In this document: positions 33,377 through 41,834 of the stretch, in pieces
Layout: every line of letters begins with the position of its first letter
Position numbering within the stretch: the stretch's first letter is position 1
DNA from: Magnetococcus marinus MC-1
GTDB lineage: Bacteria > Pseudomonadota > Magnetococcia > Magnetococcales > Magnetococcaceae
NCBI RefSeq assembly: GCF_000014865.1
Contig: NC_008576.1
Coordinates: 1,145,501 to 1,209,500 of the forward strand
Length of the DNA: 64,000 bases
Reading direction: 5' to 3'
Notes under the pieces: generated by a model
What the model was told of the DNA's origin: nothing
Seen by the model: only the letters and a program-made list of their open reading frames with translations
The model's database searches: none
Program-made: the position numbers and the translations under genes

Positions 33377-34110
33377 TGGAGATACCCTTTCCCGCCATGA
33401 TTTTGGCTGCGGGTCGGGGGACGCGACTGGCGGCGTGGACCGAGCACACCCCCAAGCCGTTGGTGCCGGTGGCTGGCACGCCGGTGATCTTTTTAACCTT
33501 GCAGCGGTTGGCGTGGCTGGGGTTTCGCCGGGTGGTGATTAATGCCCACCATCTGGGGGCGCAACTGCGGGAACAGGTGGGGGATGGGCAACGCTGGGGG
33601 GTGCAGATTCAGTGGTCCATGGAGCCGCAGTTGCTGGAGACGGGCGGGGGGGTGTGTCAGGCCTTGCCGCTGCTGGATGCCCCGCAGTTTTTGGTGGTGA
33701 ATGGGGATGTGGTATGGGATCTGGATCTGCGACCGTTGCTGGAGGGATTTGATCCCCGGCGCATGGATGCCCTGTTGGGCTTAGTAGAAAATCCAGCTGA
33801 AGGGGTGGGGGATTTTGTGCGGGATGGGGCCGGCTGTTTGCAACGGGGTCGTGGGGTGGTGGGCAGTTGGACCTATAGTGGTATTCAAATATTGGCCCGG
33901 CATGCCTTGCAGGGTTATGCGATAGAGCCCTTTTCGCTCAACCGGGTCTACGATGCGGCGCTGGCTAAGGGGCGTTTGCAGGGGGTCCCCTTGCGGGGGT
34001 TTTGGGCGGATATGGGCACCCCTGAACGGCTGGCCCAAACCGAAAAGCACTGGCGTGAGCATAACCCAGTGGTGATGCAGAGGATTGTTGCACAAAATGC
34101 GCTGGATTAA
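33376..34110 (+). CDS. murU: N-acetylmuramate 1-phosphate uridylyltransferase MurU
   Basis: 244 residues of the sugar nucleotidyltransferase fold. MILAAGRGTRLAAWTEHTPKPL contains the signature LAAGxGTR and the PKPL lysine (residues 8-29, read as two short parts). LVVNGDVVWDLDL supplies the metal Asp, GVCQALPLLDAPQ the sugar site, and FWADMGTPERL the second metal region. Together with AmgK it converts recycled MurNAc into UDP-MurNAc, bypassing MurA and so giving intrinsic fosfomycin tolerance in organisms that have it. The start ATG shares a base with the amgK stop (TAATG), a coupled junction. MupP, the MurNAc-6-phosphate phosphatase of the pathway, is not in the window. Confidence 0.9.
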   Translation: MEIPFPAMILAAGRGTRLAAWTEHTPKPLVPVAGTPVIFLTLQRLAWLGFRRVVINAHHLGAQLREQVGDGQRWGVQIQWSMEPQLLETGGGVCQALPLLDAPQFLVVNGDVVWDLDLRPLLEGFDPRRMDALLGLVENPAEGVGDFVRDGAGCLQRGRGVVGSWTYSGIQILARHALQGYAIEPFSLNRVYDAALAKGRLQGVPLRGFWADMGTPERLAQTEKHWREHNPVVMQRIVAQNALD

Positions 34111-34281
34111 AAAGGGGCGCTTGCCGCCCATAAAGCGGGTTTGGATTGCAATGCACCACCCTAATGGGGTAGAAGTTTTGAGTGACACTGGTATGGGGGG
34201 GCTTGTCCCTGTTAGCATGGCCCACTGGCCAGCACAGGGGAAGCGTGATTGGGTTTTTAAATAGATGGGAAGGGGAGAGTG

Positions 34282-34929
34282 ATGGATTTTGCACTGGCAC
34301 GGACCAACATGGTTAAATCCCAGGTGCAGCCGCACGAGGTGTTGGATGAGACCCTGCTGGGCTCCATGATGGTGGTGGAACGGGAGCAGTTTTTTCCGGC
34401 CGATCGTCAATATATGGCCTACTCCGATATGCCCATTACCATGGCTCCAGGGCGGCGCTGCCTGACCCCCATGCAGATTGCATGGTTGATTAAATCGGCA
34501 AAGGTTACGCAAGGGAGCAAGGTGCTGCTGGTGGGGGCAACCACCGGTTACGAAGCGGCGCTTATGGCCCATATGGGGGCGCAGGTGTTTGCGCTGGAGT
34601 GCGACCCAGGCTTGGCCGACAAAGGTGCCGAGCTAACCCAAGCGCTGGCGGTAAGTTGGCAGGTGGGGGATCTGACCCAAGGGTGGGCCAGTGCAGCCCC
34701 CTTTGATGCCATTATTCTCACCGGCGCGGTGGAGAAGATGCCCGCCGCCTTAGCCAAACAGTTGGATGCCTATGGTGTGATGGTCGCAGTGGTGGGGCAG
34801 GCCGGTGCCGCCACCATGAGTGCGGTGCGGGTCATTGGGCCGACCGGTCTGCACCATCCTGAGCGGCTTTATGAAACGCGCATTGATCCACTGCCCGGTT
34901 TTGCAGAGCCGGTGGCTTTTCAGCTGTAA
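34282..34929 (+). CDS. Protein-L-isoaspartate O-methyltransferase-like protein
   Basis: 215 residues from ATG 34282, preceded by ggggagagtg. The protein has the PCMT layout: an N-terminal helix (ARTNMVKSQVQPHEVLDE), the M.LxPGRRCLTPMQIAWLI segment before the SAM site, and VLLVGATTGYEAALMAHMGAQVFALE as the SAM-binding strand-loop. In classical Pcm the loop is GSGSGY; here it is GATTGY, which occurs in the alphaproteobacterial O-methyltransferase branch. The substrate (isoaspartyl protein repair or other) is not certain. A canonical promoter for the next small gene lies just beyond it. Confidence 0.82.
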   Translation: MDFALARTNMVKSQVQPHEVLDETLLGSMMVVEREQFFPADRQYMAYSDMPITMAPGRRCLTPMQIAWLIKSAKVTQGSKVLLVGATTGYEAALMAHMGAQVFALECDPGLADKGAELTQALAVSWQVGDLTQGWASAAPFDAIILTGAVEKMPAALAKQLDAYGVMVAVVGQAGAATMSAVRVIGPTGLHHPERLYETRIDPLPGFAEPVAFQL

Positions 34930-34976
34930 TCCATGGGTAAAGGGTGCTGCGAGAACCTTTAAGGGTGTTCGCTGAT

Positions 34977-35005
34977 TTGCCGATGTTGCGGCAAAAGGGT
35001 ATACT
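34977..35005 (+). promoter_or_regulatory. Sigma-70-type promoter for the small membrane protein gene
   Basis: TTGCCG (34977-34982), a 17-base spacer and TATACT (35000-35005) fit the housekeeping consensus well. Transcription would begin near 35012, about 60 bases before the start at 35072. Confidence 0.55.
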
Positions 35006-35071
35006 GAATGCAGTGGAGGCACCGCTGTCTCCAGGGCATAGGTCAGAGAATTAACCAAAAAAGGTGACTTT

Positions 35072-35287
35072 ATGAACCGTATCCAAGGCGCTTCGGATGG
35101 GTATAACGCCATGGTATCCAACACTCCGGTGATGTGGACCTTGGTGGGGATGATGATTGTATTGGCTTTCTTTTTGGGCGGCTATCTGGTGATGCGTATG
35201 CTGGATCGCTATAAGCGCGAAAAACTCAAATTAGAGCGCGAGGCCGCCAAAGGTACGCGGCGTAAGCGTCCCTCCCAGGGGGCATAG
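35072..35287 (+). CDS. Small single-pass membrane protein, unknown
   Basis: A 71-residue protein with one transmembrane helix (about residues 20-42, VMWTLVGMMIVLAFFLGGYL) followed by a strongly basic cytoplasmic tail (RYKREKLKLEREAAKGTRRK). The ribosome site aaaaaaggtgac precedes the ATG, and a good sigma-70 promoter lies 66-95 bases upstream, so it is expressed alone. The Met/Leu-rich helix plus Lys/Arg-rich tail is common in small inner-membrane proteins; no function can be inferred. Confidence 0.7.
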   Translation: MNRIQGASDGYNAMVSNTPVMWTLVGMMIVLAFFLGGYLVMRMLDRYKREKLKLEREAAKGTRRKRPSQGA

Positions 35288-35617
35288 GGGTTGGTGCGTG
35301 AGCAAGGGGCGGCAAACGCTGGGTTATGCCCCCGGTGCGGACAAAAGCTGTAGCTAGGCATGGTTCGTTGCGCTCCTTGGCGGTGACCGGGTTTGTTGTC
35401 GTGCTTGGTTGAGCGTGCTTGCGGTTAAGGGCAAGCGCCTGTGGTGTGGTTGGATCTGTTGCAGAGCGCCGTGAAGATAAACCAGGGCGAGTGATCTGGT
35501 TCATCCTGCGGCGTTTTGCCGTTGTGTGACCTCGGCCAGTTGCTCTTGTTGGACCAAAAGGGGTGGAATGAGCAGCCCCTGGCGGCGTGATAATCATAAA
35601 CTATGAAGAGGGTAGAC
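35288..35617. other. Intergenic region upstream of lysC
   Basis: About 330 bases with no supported gene. It contains weak inverted repeats (GCTTGC..GCAAGC near 35420, AGGGG..CCCCT near 35560-35581) that could act in the lysC leader. I do not see a riboswitch I recognise. Confidence 0.35.
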
Positions 35618-36859
35618 GTGGCGCTTATCGTACTAAAATTTGGCGGCACATCGGTGGGATCCATTGAACGGATCCGCAATGTGGCGCGTATGGCCATGGC
35701 CGAACAGCAGGCAGGCAACCAGGTGGTGGTGGCGGTGTCGGCCATGTCTGGTGAGACCAACCGGCTGGTGGGGCTGGTGGAAGATCTGACCCAGTTCTAT
35801 AATAAACGTGAATATGACGTGGTGGTCTCGGCGGGCGAGCAGATCTCCATCGGTCTATTGGCGACGGCCATTGAATCCATGGGGCAGAAGGCTAAATCCT
35901 ACCTGGGTTGGCAGGTGCGCTTTATTACCGATGGTTCACACAGCAAGGCACGCATCAAAGAGGTGGAGGCCTTTCGCATTCAAGCGGATCTGGATGCCGG
36001 TGCCATCGTTATTGTCGCGGGCTTTCAAGGGGTGGACAGTCATAACAACATCACCACCTTGGGGCGTGGTGGCTCGGACACCTCGGCAGTGGCGCTGGCG
36101 GCGGCTTTGAAAGCCGACCGTTGTGACATCTATACCGATGTGGATGGGGTCTATACCACCGATCCACGCATTGTGACGAAAGCCCGTAAGATGGATCGTA
36201 TCTCTTACGACGAAATGCTGGAGTTGGCCTCGTTGGGGGCCAAGGTGCTGCAAACTCGCTCTGTTGAACTGGCTAAGAAATACAGCGTACCTGTGCGTGT
36301 GCTCTCCTCGCTGGAGCCCGGTAGCGGTACCATGTTGACGAAAGAAGAGGATACCATGGAAAGCGTTGTTGTCTCTGGGCTGGCGTACGATAAAAATGAG
36401 GCCAAAATCACCATCCTTGGGGTGCCGGATAAGCCCGGTGTGGCGGCCAATCTGTTGGGCCGTTTGGGCGATGCCAATATCAACATTGACATGATTGTGC
36501 AAAACGTCTCTCCAGCGGGGGATGCCACGGATATGACCTTTACCGTGCCCAAGGCGGATTTTCCCCAGGCGATGAAGGTTATGGAAGATGCGGTCAAGGA
36601 TGTCGGTGCCCGGCAACTGCAAGGTAATAGCGATATTGCCAAAATTTCTGCGGTTGGGGTGGGTATGCGCAGTCACTCGGGCATTGCGCAAAAAATGTTT
36701 AAGGCGCTGGCCGACGAGGGGATCAATATTTTGATGATCTCCACCTCAGAGATTAAAATTTCGGTGGTGATTGAAGAGAAATATACCGAGTTGGCGGTGC
36801 GTGCCCTGCACGATGCGTTTGAATTGGAAAAAGATCCAAGCGACCGCATCAACGCTTAA
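35618..36859 (+). CDS. lysC: Aspartate kinase
   Basis: 413 residues from GTG 35618, giving the family N-terminus VALIVLKFGGTSVGSIERIR; agaggg lies six bases upstream. An ATG at 35603 (longer by five residues) is less likely. The kinase domain has the KFGGTSVG nucleotide loop, SAGEQISIGLLA, and GRGGSDTSAVALAAALKAD. Two C-terminal ACT domains follow (KITILGVPDKPGVAANLLGR and KISAVGVGMRSHSGIAQK), the site of Lys/Thr feedback. It starts synthesis of Lys, Met, Thr and diaminopimelate. It is followed by a strong hairpin before cimA. Confidence 0.95.
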   Translation: MALIVLKFGGTSVGSIERIRNVARMAMAEQQAGNQVVVAVSAMSGETNRLVGLVEDLTQFYNKREYDVVVSAGEQISIGLLATAIESMGQKAKSYLGWQVRFITDGSHSKARIKEVEAFRIQADLDAGAIVIVAGFQGVDSHNNITTLGRGGSDTSAVALAAALKADRCDIYTDVDGVYTTDPRIVTKARKMDRISYDEMLELASLGAKVLQTRSVELAKKYSVPVRVLSSLEPGSGTMLTKEEDTMESVVVSGLAYDKNEAKITILGVPDKPGVAANLLGRLGDANINIDMIVQNVSPAGDATDMTFTVPKADFPQAMKVMEDAVKDVGARQLQGNSDIAKISAVGVGMRSHSGIAQKMFKALADEGINILMISTSEIKISVVIEEKYTELAVRALHDAFELEKDPSDRINA

Positions 36860-36885
36860 AGATTCCCCCTTTTTTTGTGGTCAAT

Positions 36886-36926
36886 CAGCGGGGCGGTTTG
36901 GATAAGAACCGCCCCGCCGCTGTTTC
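36886..36926 (+). terminator. GC-rich hairpin between lysC and cimA (terminator or attenuator)
   Basis: CAGCGGGGCGGTT and AACCGCCCCG.CGCTG arms around TGGATAAG, with TGTTTCT following. The U-run is poor, so it may slow or attenuate transcription into cimA rather than fully stop it; a T-rich stretch (36868-36877) lies just before it. Confidence 0.5.
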
Positions 36927-36941
36927 TGGAGTTCACGTCTT

Positions 36942-38546
36942 ATGTCCGCTCAAGCGCACCCCCCTGTTGTTCTCTATGATACCACTCTGCGTGATGGCTC
37001 TCAGAGCGAGGATGTGCTCTTTTCTGCCGAAGATAAATTGCGCATTGCCAAGCGTTTGGATGCGCTTGGGTTGGACTATATCGAGGGTGGCTGGCCCGGT
37101 GCTAATCCTAAGGATGATGACTTTTTCCGGCAGGCTAAACAGCTCAAGCTGCAAAAAAGCCGCATTACCGCCTTTGGTTCCACCCGCCGGGCCGGGTCTA
37201 AGGTGGAAGAGGATCAGGTTATCAAGGGTCTGTTGGGGTCGGGTGCGCAGGTGATTACGGTGTTTGGCAAAAGTTGGGATCTGCATGTTTCCCGCGCTTT
37301 GGGCATCCCCCTGGCACAAAATTTAGAGTTAATTTTTGATACCATTCGCTATCTCAAACGGCATGTGGATGAGGTGTTCTATGATGCAGAGCACTTTTTT
37401 GATGGCTATCGGCGTAATCCAGAATATGCCCGCCAGACCCTGCAAGCCGCCTATGAGGGCGGTGCCGACGCACTGGTTTTGTGCGACACCAATGGCGGCA
37501 CGATGGTTGAAGATTTACGCCGCATGATCGGCGAGGTGACGGATCTGGGCGCACCATTGGGCATCCATTGCCACAACGATTGTGAGCTGGCGGTAGCCAA
37601 CTCCTTGGCGGCGGTGGAGGCCGGTGTCACCCATATTCAGGGCACCATTAATGGGATTGGGGAGCGCTGTGGCAACGCTAATTTGATCTCCATTATCCCG
37701 AATCTTAAATTTAAAATGCAGCGCAGCTTAACCTTGGACGATGAGGATCTTACCCAACTTACGGCGGTGAGCCGTTTTGTTAATGAAATGGCCAACCGTC
37801 CCACCCAGAAAAATCAACCCTATGTGGGGGTGTCGGCGTTTGCCCACAAGGGGGGTATCCATGTATCGGCGGTGCTTAAAGATGCCAGCACCTATGAACA
37901 TATTAGTCCAGACTTGGTGGGCAATCAGCAGCGGGTATTGGTCAGTGAGCAGGCGGGGCGCAGCAATCTGATCTATAAGTTAGAGGAGTTGGGTATTGAA
38001 GGGGTGGATGCCAAAGATCCCCGTCTAACTGAACTGCTGCTGGATGTTAAAGAGCTGGAGCACCAAGGCTACCAATTTGATGGGGCAGATGCCTCGTTCC
38101 AACTGCGGGTGTGGAAGGCGCTGGGGGAGTTGCCCAACTATTTTGAGCTGCTGGGCTTTCGGGTCATAGATGAACGCCGGGTGCGCAAGGATGGTCAACA
38201 CCCCATGGGGGCAGAAGCGACGGTCAAAATGCGGGTAGCGGGGGAATCGGTGCATCTGGTGGCCGAAGGGGCTGGCCCGGTGGATGCCCTGCACAAGGCG
38301 CTAAGTAAAGCGCTGCGGCGGGATTACCCCATGGTGACAGAGCTGAAGTTAGAAGATTTTAAGGTGCGTATTTTGGGCAATCGCAAGGGTACCGAGGCTA
38401 CCGTGCGGGTGCTTATTGAGTGGTATGATGGCCGTTGCCGCTGGGGCACTGTGGGGGTTTCGGACCATATTATCGCCGCCTCTTACGATGCCATGGTTGA
38501 GGCGGTTAAGTACAAGCTGTTTAAAGATAAAGTTAAACCTGTTTAA
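36942..38546 (+). CDS. cimA: Citramalate synthase CimA
   Basis: 534 residues. The catalytic HMGL-like barrel opens with VLYDTTLRDGSQSEDVLFSA and contains the metal-binding HCHNDCELAVANSLAAVEAG and GTINGIGERCGNANL. The C-terminal part, with LRVWKALGELPNYFELLGFR and the VRVLIEWYDGRCRWGTVGVS tail, is the regulatory LeuA-type dimer domain. It condenses pyruvate and acetyl-CoA to citramalate, starting the threonine-independent route to isoleucine. Length and the SQSEDV/EGGWPGANPKD signature fit the deltaproteobacterial/alphaproteobacterial CimA group rather than LeuA. Its ribosome site (tctggagttcacgtct) is good. Confidence 0.93.
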   Translation: MSAQAHPPVVLYDTTLRDGSQSEDVLFSAEDKLRIAKRLDALGLDYIEGGWPGANPKDDDFFRQAKQLKLQKSRITAFGSTRRAGSKVEEDQVIKGLLGSGAQVITVFGKSWDLHVSRALGIPLAQNLELIFDTIRYLKRHVDEVFYDAEHFFDGYRRNPEYARQTLQAAYEGGADALVLCDTNGGTMVEDLRRMIGEVTDLGAPLGIHCHNDCELAVANSLAAVEAGVTHIQGTINGIGERCGNANLISIIPNLKFKMQRSLTLDDEDLTQLTAVSRFVNEMANRPTQKNQPYVGVSAFAHKGGIHVSAVLKDASTYEHISPDLVGNQQRVLVSEQAGRSNLIYKLEELGIEGVDAKDPRLTELLLDVKELEHQGYQFDGADASFQLRVWKALGELPNYFELLGFRVIDERRVRKDGQHPMGAEATVKMRVAGESVHLVAEGAGPVDALHKALSKALRRDYPMVTELKLEDFKVRILGNRKGTEATVRVLIEWYDGRCRWGTVGVSDHIIAASYDAMVEAVKYKLFKDKVKPV

Positions 38547-39282
<736 letters not shown>

Positions 39283-39352
39283 GGTAGCAGGATCAAGACG
39301 ACAGGGGTAAGCTGTCGGAGGGCCTTTTTTTCGTTAAGGCCGAGAGCTTGAT

Positions 39353-39403
39353 AAAAACGGGGTAGCGGTTCCTTACGGTATGGAAACGCTACCCCGTTTT
39401 TTT
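39353..39403 (+). terminator. Strong Rho-independent terminator after the PII gene
   Basis: AAAAACGGGGTAGCG.TTCC and GGAA.CGCTACCCCGTTTTTTT arms form a long stem around TTACGGTAT. It also lies before the 3' end of the minus-strand DUF302 gene and can act on both strands. Confidence 0.93.
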
Positions 39404-39437
39404 GTTGGGCTCAAGCTGGCGCTGTGGGTCGGCGCGT

Positions 39438-39827
39438 TTAAACCAACTGTTTGAGTATATTGTCCATGCGCTCTTGGGCTTGGTCAATGACCGGAGCAAG
39501 GGCATCGTTGGGCATCATGCGGGCCATGGCGGAAAAATTGCCGATGGCAACCTCAACCCCACCCTCATTGTTTTCACGCACCACCACATTACAGGGCATC
39601 AGGGTAGCAATGTTGGGATCGGCCAGCAGCGCTTGGTGGGCAATGGGGGGGTTGCAAGCACCAAGAATCAGGGTGCGAGGATAGGTGACGTCCAGTTTTT
39701 TCTTGAGTGTGGCAGAAACATCAATTTCGGTGAGGATGCCAAAACCATTGCTGGGTAAAAGCGCCCGCAGTTTGGCAACGGTGGTTTCAAAGTCGGTGTT
39801 AACATTCTGAACAATCGCATATTCCAT
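39438..39827 (-). CDS. DUF302 family protein
   Basis: 129 residues from ATG 39827, with aaggaacc eight bases upstream; a longer frame from 39854 is less likely. The sequence matches the TT1751-like DUF302 fold: YAIVQNVNTDFETTVAKLRA at the N-terminus, GFGILTEIDVSATLKKKLD, YPRTLILGACNPPIAHQALL and TLMPCNVVVRENNEGGVEV. The cysteine in LMPCN is conserved in the family. DUF302 proteins are often linked to sulfur, thiol or heavy-metal stress, but the biochemical role is unknown. It stands alone between the PII terminator and the TPR gene. Confidence 0.88.
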   Translation of the reverse strand: MEYAIVQNVNTDFETTVAKLRALLPSNGFGILTEIDVSATLKKKLDVTYPRTLILGACNPPIAHQALLADPNIATLMPCNVVVRENNEGGVEVAIGNFSAMARMMPNDALAPVIDQAQERMDNILKQLV

Positions 39828-39930
39828 AGTATGGTTCCTTAAGCAAATGGCCATGGCGTTGAGAAGAGCATTGGGCTCGCAGGATGGGCTAAAAGTTCCA
39901 GCCTATTTCCGCTGGGTTGGTTTATGGTGA

Positions 39931-41775
39931 TCAATCTCCAGTGCTCGGGTGGGCCGTTTGTCCCGTAGCGGGTAGAACTGTTGCGGGTGCCGTGGGTTGC
40001 GGATGCCGTTTATGGCTGGCAGCCTCGGTGGGTTGCAACGGCGTGCCGTGGGTCTCAGGGGCAGCAGGTTTTGTGGGTGCGGCAACTGGCGCCGAGGGTG
40101 TGTTGGAGATCACGGTAGGGGGTTTTATAGCGTCTGGGCTTGGCTGGTCAACCGCCGGGGTGGCGGCTTCCTGGCGCGGGGGGGCGGCGGCAGCGTCAGC
40201 AGCTTTGGCGGCCGCCTCCGCACGTTGTTTGTCGGTGATGGCGCTGGTGGAGTCCAGGGGCTCTTCGGTGGTGTGCTGCTCTGACATTGCCTGCTCGTGG
40301 CGAATCATATCCACCAAATCATTTGGCGTGGGGCGCGGTGCGGGCGGTACCTCTTGCAAGGCGCGTTGCAGGGTGCTCAAACGCCAACGCATGGGGGGGG
40401 CAGCAATGCCCAGGGCATTGCGCCAGGCGGTGAGTGCGGCCAAGGTGTTGGGGCCTGGATGTCCATCCATCTCACCGGGATTGAAACCCAGATCCTTGAG
40501 GCGTTGCTGGAGGGTAAGAATGGCCCCCTTCAGATTGTCTGGTTGTGTGTCGGTATTCCAAATTAAGGTGTTGAGTGCCTGGATAAGCTGGCGATAGGTG
40601 GCAACCTCGCGGTTAAGGCTAATCTGGCTACCGGGTGGGGGTGGGTGGGCCTGTAGCCCCATTAAACCGGTGCGTTGAGCCAACTCGCCTTGCCACCACT
40701 CCCCTAAAATTTGATGAATAAAAGCCTGCTTTAGTTTGAGTGTGGGGAAATGGTCGTTTTCTGTTAAATGGGTTGTGGTTAAGGTATGCAAGGCAGCTTG
40801 GTAAAAATGACCGGCTTGTGCCATCTGCTGCTGTTCTACGGCCAGATCCCCCAAACGACCGGTAAGTTGGGCGGTGAGCATGGGGTTTCCCCCTAACTGG
40901 GTGGTGCAGATGGCAAGGGCGCGTTCAATCTGCTTGATCGCTTCAGATTGACGACCGGCTAGGGTTAGGGCCGTGGCCAGTTGATCCAGCGTGGTGATGA
41001 GGGCAGGGTGCTCATGGCCCAGACGGGCCTCTTCCATGGAGAGCGCCGTGCCTAAGCGCAGTACCGCCTGTTTGGGGCGGTGTGCGGCCATCTCAATCTG
41101 GCTTAAACGGTTAAGCAGAGTTATGCGGGCCTGTTGATAGGGGCCAGGGTTTTTCATGAATAGGGTCAAGGCTCGCTCATAGTAACCCTTGGCGGCCTCC
41201 ATGCGGTTGAGCAAAATCAGCAAGTCGCCCATGTTTAATAAGGTTCGGTAGAGGGCAGGATGACTATCGCTGAGTAGTCGCTCTTCAAGTTGTAGCAGTT
41301 TTTCTAGGGTCGTGAGGGCTTCCGCCGGGTTACCTTGTTGTTGCTGTAGCGCCGCTTGTAGTCGGTAAAGGGGTAAATAGAGCGGATGGTATTTGTTGTA
41401 AGCATGATTAAAAGATTGATCCAAGAGGGCGATTTGACGTTGGGTGGCGTCAAGGTCGCCGTGGGCAAGGCTTTGTAAAGCAGCCCGCAGCTTGGGGGTG
41501 AACATAAGGTCTGCGGGTGCATTTAAAAAGAGCCGCTCAAGCTCTTGCCTGAGCAGGTCAATGGTTTTTTGGTAGACGCCGGGCTGGGGTAGCGCCAAGT
41601 TGGTATGGACATAATGGCGGGTGAGTCGGGTGAGCCATTGTTCCTGTTCAGCTGTCGAGGCATCCTGTCGTTCTGGGGTCAGAGCCAAAGCCTGGGGTGT
41701 TAGCATGCAGAGCCACACCAGCAGTAGAGCAGCGTGTCGCCAAGAGATAAGCGTGTGGGGGGTCGGTCGATGCAT
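39931..41775 (-). CDS. Exported TPR protein with peptidoglycan-binding-like domain
   Basis: 614 residues from ATG 41775. A signal peptide (about residues 1-31, ...LLLVWLCMLTPQALA) is followed by about 350 residues of tetratricopeptide-like helices (for example EALTTLEKLLQLEERLLSD, AKGYYERALTLFMKNPGPY, SEAIKQIERALAICTTQLG). Near residue 430-480 a peptidoglycan-binding-type domain reads LQQRLKDLGFNPGEMDGHPG then NTLAALTAWRNALGI. The rest is an Ala/Pro/Thr-rich tail. It probably sits in the periplasm and could organise a wall-associated complex. Longer in-frame starts (41820) lack a ribosome site. It is divergent from the addB-like gene at 41835. Confidence 0.78.
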   Translation of the reverse strand: MHRPTPHTLISWRHAALLLVWLCMLTPQALALTPERQDASTAEQEQWLTRLTRHYVHTNLALPQPGVYQKTIDLLRQELERLFLNAPADLMFTPKLRAALQSLAHGDLDATQRQIALLDQSFNHAYNKYHPLYLPLYRLQAALQQQQGNPAEALTTLEKLLQLEERLLSDSHPALYRTLLNMGDLLILLNRMEAAKGYYERALTLFMKNPGPYQQARITLLNRLSQIEMAAHRPKQAVLRLGTALSMEEARLGHEHPALITTLDQLATALTLAGRQSEAIKQIERALAICTTQLGGNPMLTAQLTGRLGDLAVEQQQMAQAGHFYQAALHTLTTTHLTENDHFPTLKLKQAFIHQILGEWWQGELAQRTGLMGLQAHPPPPGSQISLNREVATYRQLIQALNTLIWNTDTQPDNLKGAILTLQQRLKDLGFNPGEMDGHPGPNTLAALTAWRNALGIAAPPMRWRLSTLQRALQEVPPAPRPTPNDLVDMIRHEQAMSEQHTTEEPLDSTSAITDKQRAEAAAKAADAAAAPPRQEAATPAVDQPSPDAIKPPTVISNTPSAPVAAPTKPAAPETHGTPLQPTEAASHKRHPQPTAPATVLPATGQTAHPSTGD

Positions 41776-41834
41776 AGCTATCCAGGTGTGCCTTGGGTTA
41801 GGGTCGTTAGCGTAGAGCATAAAGGGATTTAACC

